A stretch of DNA of 38,257 nucleotides from Paracoccaceae bacterium (GCA_020832705.1 JAFIEE010000010.1:1-38257); one strand, 5' to 3'. Counted from the stretch's first letter, positions 8,785 to 17,267 are shown. Numbers and translations: made by a program. The notes: generated from the sequence alone by a model not told the origin.

Positions 8785-8800
8785 CCCGGCCCCTGCCGGG
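8785..8800 (-). promoter_or_regulatory. Stem-loop in the pnp 5' leader
   Basis: CCCGGC / GCCGGG form a perfect 6-bp stem with a 4-nt loop, 24 bp upstream of the pnp start on the minus strand. It is followed by the self-complementary GGAGCGCTCC (8776-8785). In Escherichia coli the pnp leader folds into an RNase III-cleaved stem used for autoregulation; an equivalent here is only suggested by position. Confidence 0.35.
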
Positions 8801-8965
8801 TCTCCCGTGTCAGTGGCGGCCCCATTGCCGCCGACCCCTATCCTGATGCATCACGCCGGGGTCAGAGCGTCACGTCGCAGATGCGGGCGCCATACAGGAA
8901 AACATCGGTCAAGGAAAGGGGCGCACGCAGGTGCGTGGCGGACGGCGGCACTGCAGGCCGCGCGG

Positions 8966-10291
8966 TCACTGCCGCGCCGGTGCCCGTTGCAGCAGCGGCA
9001 TCAGGTCCGCCATGTCCGGCCCGTGCCCGCGTCCGGTCAGCGCCTTGCGCAGCGGCATGAACAGCGCCTTGCCCTTGCGCCCCGTGGCGGTCTTGACCGC
9101 GCCGGTCCAGTCTTTCCACGTCTCCGGCCCCCACGGGCGGGGCGGCAGCATTTCCAGCGCCTGCGCCACGAACGCGGCATCCTCGGTGGCGATGTCCGGC
9201 GTGGCGCCATCGCGGCAGAGCGCCCACCAGTCGGCCAGATCGTCCAGCCGGTCGATGTTTTCGCGCATCACGTCCCAGAAGCGCGGCGCGATGTCCTGCG
9301 GCACGCCCAGGGCGGCGATACGGTCGGCCACGGCCGCGAATGGCAGGCGCTGGATGTGCTGGCGCGTCAGCGGCCACAGGTCGGCGGCGTCGAACTTGGT
9401 CGGCGCGGCGCCGAACTGCGACAGGTCGAACCCTGCGGCGATCTCGTCCAGGCTTTCGGCCAGCACCACCGGCTGGCTGGAGCCCAGCCGCGCCATCAGC
9501 GACAGAAGCGCCATGCGCTCCACCCCCTGCGCGCGCAGATCGCGCAGGGACAGCGTGCCCAGCCGCTTCGACAGCGCCTCGCCCTGCGCGCCGGTCAGCA
9601 GGCTGTGATGGGCAAAGGCGGGCGGGGTGCCGCCCATGGCCGCGATGATCTGCACCTGCGTCGCCGTGTTGGTCACATGGTCGGCGCCGCGCACCACATG
9701 GGTGATGCCCATGTCCATGTCATCGACCGAGGACGCGAAGGTATAGAGCACCTGCCCGTCGGCGCGGATCAGCACCGGATCGGACACGCTGGCGGCGTCG
9801 ATGGACAGATCCCCCAGAATCCCGTCCGTCCATTCGATGCGTTCGTGATCCAGCCGGAAGCGCCAGTAACCCTGCCGCCCTTCGGCGCGCAACCTGTCGC
9901 GGGCGTCCGCGTCCAGCGCCAGCGCGGCACGGTCATAGACCGGCGGGCGGCCCATGTTGAGCTGCTTCTTGCGCTTCAGGTCCAGTTCGGAGGGGGTTTC
10001 GAAGCATTCGTAGAACCGCCCCGCCGCACGCAGCGCCTCGGCCTGTGCGGCGTAGCGGTCCAGCCGCTCGGACTGCCGCTCCACCCGGTCCCAGTGCAGG
10101 CCCAGCCAGTCGAGGTCGGTCTTGATCCCGTCCACGTATTCCGGCCTGGAGCGCTCGCGGTCGGTGTCATCCAGCCGCAGGATGAACTGCCCGCCGGTCT
10201 TGCGCGCGATCAGGTAGTTGAACAGCGCCGTGCGCAGGTTGCCGATATGCAGGTAGCCGGTGGGCGAAGGGGCGAAACGGGTGACGGTCAT
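8966..10291 (-). CDS. gltX: Glutamate--tRNA ligase (short, GltX2-type)
   Basis: This is a class I aminoacyl-tRNA synthetase that charges glutamate onto tRNA-Glu, and possibly tRNA-Gln in organisms using the amidotransferase route. The 441-residue protein has the HIGH-like motif HIGN at about 15-18 within APSPTGYLHIGNLRTALFNYL, the substrate-binding RLDDTDRERS block, the family block DDMDMGITHVVRGADH, and a KMSKS-like ALSKRLG at about 239-245. The anticodon-binding C-terminal half is helical. Many Alphaproteobacteria carry two GltX paralogues, and the length fits the shorter one. The start at 10291 has AGGAG about 10 bp upstream. It shares a 111-bp divergent intergenic region with the zincin gene. 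Confidence 0.93.
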   Translation of the reverse strand: MTVTRFAPSPTGYLHIGNLRTALFNYLIARKTGGQFILRLDDTDRERSRPEYVDGIKTDLDWLGLHWDRVERQSERLDRYAAQAEALRAAGRFYECFETPSELDLKRKKQLNMGRPPVYDRAALALDADARDRLRAEGRQGYWRFRLDHERIEWTDGILGDLSIDAASVSDPVLIRADGQVLYTFASSVDDMDMGITHVVRGADHVTNTATQVQIIAAMGGTPPAFAHHSLLTGAQGEALSKRLGTLSLRDLRAQGVERMALLSLMARLGSSQPVVLAESLDEIAAGFDLSQFGAAPTKFDAADLWPLTRQHIQRLPFAAVADRIAALGVPQDIAPRFWDVMRENIDRLDDLADWWALCRDGATPDIATEDAAFVAQALEMLPPRPWGPETWKDWTGAVKTATGRKGKALFMPLRKALTGRGHGPDMADLMPLLQRAPARQ

Positions 10292-10402
10292 GCGAAGGGG
10301 GTCTCCTGTTGCGCTTCCTCTTTCACAGCGGCCCGGTTTTGTCCATATCGGCAGCAGGCCAGACGGCGGCAGGCCGACGGCGGCACCGACCGGGGAGGCG
10401 GC

Positions 10403-10813
10403 ATGACACGGAAATGGGCTGGGCGGCACGCGCCGTCGCTGGAAGAGTTCGAGGCGCTGGCCGCGGCCGCCATCGCCGCGCTGCCGCCCGAGTTCGCGGC
10501 GCCCGCCCGTGATGTCGCGCTGCAGATCGTCGATTTCCCCCCCGACGAGTTTCTGGCCGGGATGGAGATGGACGATCCCTTCGATCTGACCGGACTATAC
10601 AGCGGGGTGCCCCTGACCGAGAAATCGCTTTTCGATCAGCCGATGGAGCCGGACACGATCTGGCTGTTCCGTCGCCCGATCCTGGAAGAGTGGATCGAGC
10701 GCGGCAATGTCAGCCTGGGCGAGTTGATCACCCATGTCTATGTCCACGAACTGGCCCACCACCTGGGCTGGTCGGATGCCGATATCGCCGTGGTCGACCG
10801 CTGGTGGGAGTGA
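10403..10813 (+). CDS. Small zincin-like metallopeptidase family protein
   Basis: This 136-residue protein belongs to the small minimal-zincin metallopeptidase family. The diagnostic motif is HELAHHLGWSDADI near the C-terminus (HExxHxxG followed by an acidic residue), preceded by LGELITHVYV. The middle carries DPFDLTGLYSGVPLTEKS and the IWLFRRPILEEW block, both typical of the family. No signal peptide is visible, so it is likely cytoplasmic. The start at 10403 has GGGGAGG 5-6 bp upstream. The substrate is unknown for the family. It is divergent from gltX. Confidence 0.82.
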   Translation: MTRKWAGRHAPSLEEFEALAAAAIAALPPEFAAPARDVALQIVDFPPDEFLAGMEMDDPFDLTGLYSGVPLTEKSLFDQPMEPDTIWLFRRPILEEWIERGNVSLGELITHVYVHELAHHLGWSDADIAVVDRWWE

Positions 10814-10844
10814 GCGCGCGCATCGGGGCGGTGCGGGCCTGCGC

Positions 10845-11291
10845 CTAATCGCGCGCGGTGCAGCAGGCGGACAGGAAGGCGCGGTCGCCGTCATTGGCCA
10901 GCAGCCGCGCGGCGCGGGCCGGGGGCAGCCAGTGCACGCTGTGGCCGGGCTCGGGTGGCGGGCACAGTTGCCGCGCGGGCCGCGCCAGATAGACCGTGCA
11001 GAGCTTTTCTGCCCAGAGATCGTATTCGGGCATGTAGGTGAAGCGGCGAAACGCGCCCAGACGGCGCAGCGGGGCGATTCGCCAGCCGGTTTCCTCGAAC
11101 ACCTCGCGGTGCAGCGCGGCCAGCATCGATTCGCCGGGGTCGATGCCGCCGCCGGGAAGCTGGAATTCGCGGTCGGGCACGGCCTGATGGGTCAGGAGAA
11201 CCTGCCCGGCGCGCACAAGCACCGCATAGACGCCGGGCCGTCGCTGGTAGCGCCGCCCGTCCTGCCGTCCTGCTCCGAAGCGCCGGATCAT
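10845..11291 (-). CDS. NUDIX hydrolase
   Basis: This 148-residue protein contains a complete NUDIX box, GGGIDPGESMLAALHREVFEETGW (pattern Gx5Ex7REUxEExGU), preceded by the usual strand VYAVLVRAGQVLLTHQ. Such enzymes cleave nucleoside diphosphates linked to another moiety; the substrate cannot be named here. The start at 11291 has a strong GGAGGT seven bases upstream; a GTG at 11300 is possible but less well placed. It is convergent with the zincin gene and divergent from hslO. Confidence 0.85.
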   Translation of the reverse strand: MIRRFGAGRQDGRRYQRRPGVYAVLVRAGQVLLTHQAVPDREFQLPGGGIDPGESMLAALHREVFEETGWRIAPLRRLGAFRRFTYMPEYDLWAEKLCTVYLARPARQLCPPPEPGHSVHWLPPARAARLLANDGDRAFLSACCTARD

Positions 11292-11424
11292 CGCTCCCAC
11301 CTCCCGCCTTGTCTGCCGCCTTGCGCGCCCGGCCCTTGGCCATTGCCGTTGTGATCATATATGAGGGGCGATGCCACACGATGACCCGGCGCTCGATAGA
11401 AACTCCCCCGGCAAGAGACCGCTC

Positions 11425-12417
11425 ATGAGCCTTGGTGCACAGATCGCCTGGGACGATACCGTCCTGCCCTTCCAGCTTGATCGCCCCGATATCCGCGGGC
11501 GGGTGGCCCGGCTGGATCAGACGCTTGATGGCATTCTGGCCCAGCACCGCTATCCGCAGGCGATCGCCGAACTGGTGGCCGAAGCGGCGATGCTGACCGC
11601 GCTGATCGGCCAGACCATCAAGCTGCGCTGGCGGCTGTCGCTGCAGGTGCGCGGCGATGGCCCGGCGCGGCTGATCGCCACCGATTATTTCGCCCCCGCC
11701 GAGGAGGGCGCGCCCGCCCGCGTGCGCGCCTATGCCAGTTTCGACGAGGCGCGGCTGGCGCCCGATGCGCCGGGGTTTGCCCAGATCGGGCGGGGGTATT
11801 TCGCCATCCTGATCGACCAGGGCGCGGGGACCACGCCCTATCAGGGGATCACGCCCATTTCCGGTGACTCGCTCAGCGATTGCGCGCAGAGCTATTTCGC
11901 CCAGTCCGAACAGTTGCCGACCCGGTTCGCGCTGGGCTTCGGTCGGCAGGGCGGGGTCTGGCGCGGGGGCGGCGTGATGCTCCAGCACATGCCCAAGGCC
12001 GCGCCGCACGTCACCGGGGGCGGGTCCGGCGAAGCGGGATTGCTGGACGCGCGCGATCTGGTCGGCAATGGCGGGAGCGCCGAGGACTGGGGCCGGGTGA
12101 ACCTGCTGCTGGATACGGTGGAGCAGGCGGAACTGATCGGCCCGGGGGTGCAGGCGACGGACCTGCTGGTGCGGCTCTTCCACGAGGAAGGCCCGCGCGT
12201 CTTCGACCCGCAGCCGCTGCGCTTCGGCTGCACCTGCTCCGAGGACAAGGTGCGGCAAAGCCTGTCGATCTATTCGGCGCGGGACATCGCCAGCATGACC
12301 ACGCCCGAGGGCACCGTGACCGCCGACTGCCAGTTCTGCGGCGCGCATTACGTGATGGACCCGGCCTCGCTGGGGTTCGAGCCCGTGCAGGGCGGTGACG
12401 GTGCCGACGGCCGCTGA
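11425..12417 (+). CDS. hslO: Hsp33 redox-regulated chaperone
   Basis: Hsp33 is a cytoplasmic holdase switched on by oxidation. The protein is 330 residues from this start. The redox switch is complete: CTC (CxC) in FGCTCSEDKV, and CQFC (CxxC) in TADCQFCGAHYVMD near the C-terminus, together binding zinc in the reduced form. The N-terminal domain starts MSLGAQIAWDDTVLPFQL, which matches where alphaproteobacterial homologues begin. An upstream in-frame ATG at 11371 adds 18 residues and has AGGGG before it, so it is a real alternative. The 3' end overlaps the start of the CoA pyrophosphatase by 23 bp, pointing to translational coupling. Confidence 0.93.
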   Translation: MSLGAQIAWDDTVLPFQLDRPDIRGRVARLDQTLDGILAQHRYPQAIAELVAEAAMLTALIGQTIKLRWRLSLQVRGDGPARLIATDYFAPAEEGAPARVRAYASFDEARLAPDAPGFAQIGRGYFAILIDQGAGTTPYQGITPISGDSLSDCAQSYFAQSEQLPTRFALGFGRQGGVWRGGGVMLQHMPKAAPHVTGGGSGEAGLLDARDLVGNGGSAEDWGRVNLLLDTVEQAELIGPGVQATDLLVRLFHEEGPRVFDPQPLRFGCTCSEDKVRQSLSIYSARDIASMTTPEGTVTADCQFCGAHYVMDPASLGFEPVQGGDGADGR

Positions 12418-13006
12418 TCCCCTTGCGCCGCTGGTGGCCGCGCTGGGTCGCCCGGCGCGGCCGTCAAGCGACTATGACCTGAACCGTGATTCGCCGGTCG
12501 CGCCCAAACGTCCGCTGCGCCCGGCGGCGGTGCTGGTCGGCGTGCAGCCGGGCGCGGCGGGCGTTCGGGTGGTGCTGACCAAGCGCGCCTCGCACCTGCG
12601 CCACCATCCCGGGCAGATCGCCTTTCCCGGCGGCAAGCAGGACGAAGCCGACGCGACGCCCGAGGCCGCCGCCCTGCGCGAGGCCGCCGAGGAGATCGGC
12701 CTGCCGCCCGGCGCGGCGCAGGTTCTGGGCCATCTGCCGGTGCATGAAACCGTGACCGGTTTCACGGTCACCCCGGTTCTGGCGCGGATTGATCCGGGTT
12801 TTGCCCCCCGCCCGCAGCCGGGCGAGGTGGAGGAAGCTTTTGCCGTGCCGCTGGCCCATGTGCTGGACACCGCGCGCTACCGGGTCGAGCAGCGCTTGTG
12901 GCTGGGGCAGTGGCGGCGCTACTATACGGTGCCATGGGGGCCCTATTACATCTGGGGCGCGACCGCGCGTATCCTGCGCGGGCTGGCGGATCGGATCGAG
13001 CGGTGA
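12395..13006 (+). CDS. CoA pyrophosphatase (NUDIX family, NudL-like)
   Basis: This 203-residue protein has the CoA-pyrophosphatase signature LTKRASHLRHHPGQIAFPGG (the UPF0035 motif, LxxHxGQxxFPGG) running directly into a NUDIX box, GGKQDEADATPEAAALREAAEEIG. Enzymes of this type split CoA or oxidised CoA into 3',5'-ADP and phosphopantetheine. The likely start is the GTG at 12395, inside the end of hslO. cca follows 4 bp after the stop, so hslO, this gene and cca look like one transcript, and the same order is familiar in Rhodobacteraceae. The substrate call is by motif. Confidence 0.88.
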   Translation: MTVPTAADPLAPLVAALGRPARPSSDYDLNRDSPVAPKRPLRPAAVLVGVQPGAAGVRVVLTKRASHLRHHPGQIAFPGGKQDEADATPEAAALREAAEEIGLPPGAAQVLGHLPVHETVTGFTVTPVLARIDPGFAPRPQPGEVEEAFAVPLAHVLDTARYRVEQRLWLGQWRRYYTVPWGPYYIWGATARILRGLADRIER

Positions 13007-13010
13007 GGCG

Positions 13011-14153
13011 ATGAAGGCAAGCGGCGCCTGGCTGAGCGACGCGCCCACGCAGGCGGTGCTGGCGATGCTGTCACGCGCCGGGCATCAGGCGCTGTGCGTC
13101 GGCGGCTGCGTGCGCGATGCGCTGATCGGCCGGGGGGTGGCGGACGTGGACATTGCCACCGACGCACGCCCCGAGGCGGTGGTGACGCTGGCCAAGGACG
13201 CCGGGCTGAAGGCGGTGCCCACGGGGATCGACCATGGCACGGTGACGGTGGTTGCCGAGGGGCGCGGCTACGAGGTCACGACCTTTCGCCGCGATGTGGA
13301 AACCTTCGGACGCCACGCGGTGATCGCCTATGCTGACCGGGTGGAGGAGGATGCCGCGCGGCGCGATTTCACCATGAACGCGCTCTATGCCCGCGCCGAT
13401 GGCACGCTGGTGGACCCGCTCGGCGGGCTGGCGGATCTGGTCCAGCGCCGGGTGCGCTTCGTCGGCCCGCCTGCCGACCGCATCCGCGAGGATTATCTGC
13501 GCATCCTGCGCTTCTTTCGCTTTCAGGCGCATTTCGGCGACCCGTTCCACCCCATGGACCCGGACGCGCTGGCCGCCTGCGCGGCCCATGCGGACGGGAT
13601 CGGCCAGTTGTCGCGCGAACGGGTGGGGGCCGAGATTCGCAAGCTTCTGGCGGCGCCGGACCCGTCCCCGGCCCTGCGCGGGATGGCCGAGACCGGTGTG
13701 CTGGAGGCCACGCTGCGGGGGCCCGCCCGGGCGCTGGGGGCGCTCTTGGTCCTTCTGCCCGGCGGCAGGGCGCGGGGGGGGCGGCGGGGGGGGGGGGGGG
13801 GGGCGCCGCGCGACCCGGACGCCGCGCTGCGCCTGACCCGGGCCGAGGCGCGGGATCTGGCGCGGATAGTCGACCACGCCGGGACCGATGCGCCCCCGGC
13901 GGCGCTGGGCTACTGGCTGGGTGCGGCGCCGGGCGCCGATGCGGCCCTGTTGCGGGCGGCACGGGCGCGCGAACTGCTGCCCGAAGGCTGGGCGTCCGAG
14001 GTCGCGCGCGGCGCAGCACAGCGCTTTCCGCTGCGCGCCGCCGATCTGATGCCCGCGCTGTCCGGCCCGGCGCTGGGACGGCGGCTGCGGGAACTGGAAT
14101 GGCGCTGGGTGGCCTCGGACTTCCGGTTGACGCGGGCGCAGCTTCTGACTTGA
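13011..14153 (+). CDS. cca: CCA tRNA nucleotidyltransferase / poly(A) polymerase family
   Basis: This enzyme adds or repairs the 3'-CCA of tRNA. The 380-residue protein has the class II nucleotidyltransferase head GGCVRDALIGRGVADVDIATDA (GGxVRD ... DxD), the RRDFTMNALY block, and EDYLRILRFFRFQAHF, which precede the helical neck and tail. The start at 13011 has GAGGCG immediately upstream. About residues 255-264 are encoded by a G-run giving GGRRGGGGG. This low-complexity stretch has no counterpart I know in the family and is discussed as a finding. The frame stays open through it, so the gene may be intact, but the run length is doubtful. Confidence 0.9.
   Translation: MKASGAWLSDAPTQAVLAMLSRAGHQALCVGGCVRDALIGRGVADVDIATDARPEAVVTLAKDAGLKAVPTGIDHGTVTVVAEGRGYEVTTFRRDVETFGRHAVIAYADRVEEDAARRDFTMNALYARADGTLVDPLGGLADLVQRRVRFVGPPADRIREDYLRILRFFRFQAHFGDPFHPMDPDALAACAAHADGIGQLSRERVGAEIRKLLAAPDPSPALRGMAETGVLEATLRGPARALGALLVLLPGGRARGGRRGGGGGAPRDPDAALRLTRAEARDLARIVDHAGTDAPPAALGYWLGAAPGADAALLRAARARELLPEGWASEVARGAAQRFPLRAADLMPALSGPALGRRLRELEWRWVASDFRLTRAQLLT
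13774..13803 (+). repeat. Poly-G tract inside cca (8 G, then 18 G)
   Basis: A run of 8 G (13774-13781), then CGGC, then 18 uninterrupted G (13786-13803), lies within the cca coding sequence. It is the longest homopolymer I see in the window. It could be a slippery tract or a sequencing/assembly artefact. Confidence 0.9.
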
Positions 14154-14215
14154 CAGGCGGCGCGCGCTGCGGATGATAGGTCAGTCTTGCAGACCTTTCC
14201 TGGACCAGCCCTGCC

Positions 14216-14830
14216 ATGCCCTTCGAGACCTTTGCCGCGCTGTTGATGCTGACCTTCGCCGGGTGCTGGACGCCGGGGCCGAACAACGCGATGCTGGCGG
14301 CCTCGGGCGTCAATTTCGGGTTCCTGCGCACGATGCCGCATATCAACGGCGTCTGGCTGGGCTTTGCGGTGATGGCGTTTCTGGTCGCCGTGTTCCTGGG
14401 CGAGGCGTTCCAGCAATCGGCGCTCCTGCGCGAGGGGCTGCGCTGGGGGGGCGCGGCGCTCCTGCTGTGGGTCGCCTGGCAGATCGCGACCAAGGGCGGG
14501 CTGCCCTCGGCGCGGGGCGAGCCGCGGCCCTTCACCTTCCTGCAGGCCGCCGCGTTCCAGTGGGTCAACGCCAAGGCCTGGGTCATGGCGGTGGCGATTG
14601 CCGCGCAATTCGTCCACCCCGAGGCACCCTGGCGCACGGCGGCGCTGGTGGCGCTGGCCTTCGCGCTGGCGGGGGTCACCTCGTCGGTGGGCTGGGCGGC
14701 GGCGGGGCAGGGGCTGCGGCGTTTCCTGTCGGTGCCCGTGCGGCTGAAGGCGTTCAACATCACCATGGGCGCGCTGATCGCGCTGGGTGTTGTGGCGATG
14801 GTGCTGGACGGGCCGGTGGCGGCGCCATGA
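14216..14830 (+). CDS. LysE/RhtB family amino-acid exporter
   Basis: This 204-residue membrane protein has about six hydrophobic segments. The N-terminus TFAGCWTPGPNNAMLAASGVNFGF matches the LysE/RhtB signature (TPGPNN.. followed by a Gly-rich turn). The second half carries FQWVNAKAWVMAVA, the W-N-P/A-K-x-W motif of the family. It should export an amino acid or related metabolite across the inner membrane; the substrate is not predictable. It overlaps the next small gene by ATGA, so the two are translationally coupled. It is preceded by 62 bp after cca, which may carry a promoter. Confidence 0.87.
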   Translation: MPFETFAALLMLTFAGCWTPGPNNAMLAASGVNFGFLRTMPHINGVWLGFAVMAFLVAVFLGEAFQQSALLREGLRWGGAALLLWVAWQIATKGGLPSARGEPRPFTFLQAAAFQWVNAKAWVMAVAIAAQFVHPEAPWRTAALVALAFALAGVTSSVGWAAAGQGLRRFLSVPVRLKAFNITMGALIALGVVAMVLDGPVAAP

Positions 14831-15159
14831 CCGCGAACGGGGCCGGAGACGACTGGCCGCCGGGCTGGTGCGGTCTGTTGCCGGATCAGGCGCCGGTGTT
14901 CCTGGCGCAGTTGCGCCGTGAACTGGCCCCGGATCATCCGTTCCAGCGCCTGCCGGTGCATGCCATCGGCGTTGCGCTGGGCAGCGATGATGCGGTCTTC
15001 GCGGTCGAGGGGTAGCAGGCGCCCTTCTGCGTGGTGCACCTGACCTGGCGGGGCGCCGATCCCCGGCCATGGCTCCTGCGCTGGCTGCGTCCGTGGCCGC
15101 AGCATGATCCGGCGGTTGTCGCGCTGGCCGATCTTGCGGCGCTGTCGCGGGGCGGGTGA
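14827..15159 (+). pseudogene. Small gene coupled to the LysE exporter, broken by one in-frame TAG
   Basis: From the ATG at 14827 (ATGA overlap with the exporter) the frame codes for 62 residues ending AVFAVEG, then meets TAG at 15013-15015. The same frame continues for 47 more codons as QAPFCVVHLTW..., ending at TGA 15157-15159. The part after the TAG keeps ordinary high-GC codon use and a strand-like pattern that follows naturally from the first part, so the original protein was probably about 109-110 residues. One base change (for example TGG to TAG) would explain it. I do not recognise the family with certainty. It could be a recent pseudogene, a sequence error, or a readthrough; nothing suggests pyrrolysine or suppression. 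Confidence 0.65.
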
Positions 15160-15221
15160 TTGCGGATGGCGGGGCAGGGCGCCTGCGCCGAGGGTCCGAA
15201 CGGCGCCGGGAAACGCCCGCG

Positions 15222-17267
15222 TCAGATGTCTTTCATCAGCCGCAAGGCATCATGGATAGCCGCATGTGTATTGCGCGCGCTGACAGCGTCACCGATGCGG
15301 AATAGCTGAAACCGGCCTTCGGGGTTGCGCGTCATGTTCTGAGCGCGCCCGCCGATCAGCGCCTCATGATCCACCGCACCGCCGTTCCGGGACAGGGGCT
15401 TGAGCGCGAAATACAGATCATCCAGCGGCAGGGTGCCATAGTTCACGACGACCTGATCATAGTGCTGTGCGCGGGTGTGATCGCTGTAATCCGTGCCGAT
15501 CGTGGCGCGCAGCCGGTTGCCGTCCCGCGCCACATCCAGCAGGCGGCGGGTGACGGTAAAGGTCACGTCCCTGTGCTGCAGCGCGCGCATGTAAGGCACA
15601 AGGTTCATGCCCATGACCTCGGGGGCGAAGCTGCGGTCCGGGGTCATGACCTCGACCTGCGCGCCTGCGTTCGCGGCCACCTCTGCGGCCATCAGGCCGG
15701 GATGATCGCCTGCCTCGTCATAGACCAGCACACGCCCTGCGGGTTTCACATCGCCCGCGATGATGTCCCAGGCGCTGACCACATGCGGGTTTTCCGCGCC
15801 GCTTTCAAAAAGCTCCGTATTGGGCAGTCCGCCGGTGGCGATGATCACCACATCCGGGTCCAGCGCGGTCACATCCCCGGCCTCGGCACAGGTGTTGAAA
15901 TGAAAGACCACATCCCGCGCGGCGCATTGGGCCATGCGCCAGTCGATGATGCCGATCATCTCGCGCCGGCGGGGGTTCTGCGCGGTCAGGCGGATCTGGC
16001 CGCCGGGGTCGGGCTGGGCTTCGAACACCACCACCTCATGGCCGCGCTCGGCGGCCACGCGCGCCGCTTCCAGCCCGGCGGGGCCAGCGCCCACGATCAC
16101 GATTTTCCTGCGCGTTTCGGCGGGCGTGACCACATGCGGCAGGGTCAGTTCGCGCCCGGTGGCGGCGTTGTGGATGCACAGCGCCTCGCCCGCCTGATAG
16201 ATGCGGTCCAGACAATAGGTCGCGCCCACGCAGGGGCGGATGTCGTCCTCGCGCCCGTCGCGGATTTTCTGCACGATATGCGGGTCGGCCATATGCGCGC
16301 GGGTCATGCCCACCATGTCCAGCAACCCCGCCGCAACCGCATGGCGCGCGGTGGCCACATCCGGAATGCGCGCGGCGTGGAAGGTGGGCATGCCGGTGGC
16401 TGCCCGCACCGCGCCCGCGAAATCCAGATGCGGGGCGGACTTCATGCCCTGCACCGGGATCACATCGGTCATGGCCGGGTCGGTGTGGATACGCCCGCGA
16501 ATGACGTTGAGGAAATCCACCATCCCGCAATCGGCCAGCCGCTTCGAGATTTCCAGCCCCTCGGCGGCGTCAATGCCGCCCTTCGCGGCCTCATCCGCCG
16601 TGTAGCGCAGGCCGACGATGAACCCGTCGCCCACCCGCCCGCGGATGGCGCGCAGCGTGTCCATCAGCAATTGCATTCGGGTATCAAGGTTTTTGCCGCC
16701 ATAAGGGCCATCCAGATCATTGGTCAGCGGCGACCAGAACTGATCAAGCAGGTGACCATAGACCTGCAACTCGATCCCATCCATGCCGCCCGCCTGCATC
16801 CGCTCGGCGGCGTCGGTGAAATCGGTGATGACCCGTTCGATATCCCAATCCTCGGCCAGCTTCGGAAACGCCCTGTGGGCCGGTTCCCGGTGCCTGCTGG
16901 ACGACAGCGAAGGCAGCCAGTCGCCCTTGTTCCAGCCCGTGCGGCGGCCCAGGTGCGAAAGCTGGATCATCACCGCGCAGCCGTGGTCATGGCAGGCATC
17001 GGTCAGCGCGCGGATATGGGGCACCACCTCATCCTTCCAGGCCAGGATGTTGTTGAACGCGGGCGGGCTGTCGCGCGAGACCGAGGCCGATCCGGCGGTC
17101 ATGGCCAGCGCCACGCCTGCTTTCGCCCGTTCGGCGTGATAGGCGACATAGCGCGCCTTGGGCATCCCGTCCTCGGGGTAGGCGGGCTCATGCGCCGTGG
17201 TCATGATCCGGTTGCGCAGGGTCAGGTGCTTCAACTGGTAGGGCTGCAACAGCGGATCGCTGGACAT
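15222..17267 (-). CDS. FMN/FAD/Fe-S NADH:flavin oxidoreductase, DgcA/StcD-like (methylated-amine demethylase)
   Basis: This 681-residue protein has an Old Yellow Enzyme-type TIM barrel (about 1-340: LTLRNRIMTTAHEPAY, SHLGRRTGWNKGDWLPS, GHLLDQFWSP), then an iron-sulfur segment, then an FAD/NAD-binding half beginning IVGAGPAGLEAA at about 391-402. This is the trimethylamine dehydrogenase architecture. The N-terminal wording most resembles the dimethylglycine (DgcA) and stachydrine (StcD) demethylases as I remember them. The cluster cysteines are C346, C352 and C364. The position equivalent to the second cysteine of trimethylamine dehydrogenase is Ala349, so a standard 4Fe-4S site would lack one ligand unless another residue serves. 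It is co-transcribed with the MttB-family gene 9 bp upstream. The substrate is probably an N-methylated amino acid or betaine; this is inference. Confidence 0.82.
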   Translation of the reverse strand: MSSDPLLQPYQLKHLTLRNRIMTTAHEPAYPEDGMPKARYVAYHAERAKAGVALAMTAGSASVSRDSPPAFNNILAWKDEVVPHIRALTDACHDHGCAVMIQLSHLGRRTGWNKGDWLPSLSSSRHREPAHRAFPKLAEDWDIERVITDFTDAAERMQAGGMDGIELQVYGHLLDQFWSPLTNDLDGPYGGKNLDTRMQLLMDTLRAIRGRVGDGFIVGLRYTADEAAKGGIDAAEGLEISKRLADCGMVDFLNVIRGRIHTDPAMTDVIPVQGMKSAPHLDFAGAVRAATGMPTFHAARIPDVATARHAVAAGLLDMVGMTRAHMADPHIVQKIRDGREDDIRPCVGATYCLDRIYQAGEALCIHNAATGRELTLPHVVTPAETRRKIVIVGAGPAGLEAARVAAERGHEVVVFEAQPDPGGQIRLTAQNPRRREMIGIIDWRMAQCAARDVVFHFNTCAEAGDVTALDPDVVIIATGGLPNTELFESGAENPHVVSAWDIIAGDVKPAGRVLVYDEAGDHPGLMAAEVAANAGAQVEVMTPDRSFAPEVMGMNLVPYMRALQHRDVTFTVTRRLLDVARDGNRLRATIGTDYSDHTRAQHYDQVVVNYGTLPLDDLYFALKPLSRNGGAVDHEALIGGRAQNMTRNPEGRFQLFRIGDAVSARNTHAAIHDALRLMKDI

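Noticed and set aside
6235-9060. A 941-codon open frame on the plus strand
   Set aside because: It is antisense to pnp and part of the cytochrome gene; the protein has no recognisable motif and mirrors the codon bias of pnp.
14827-15159. TAG read as a programmed recoding signal
   Set aside because: No downstream stem-loop, no selenocysteine or pyrrolysine context; a simple nonsense change or base error is more economical.
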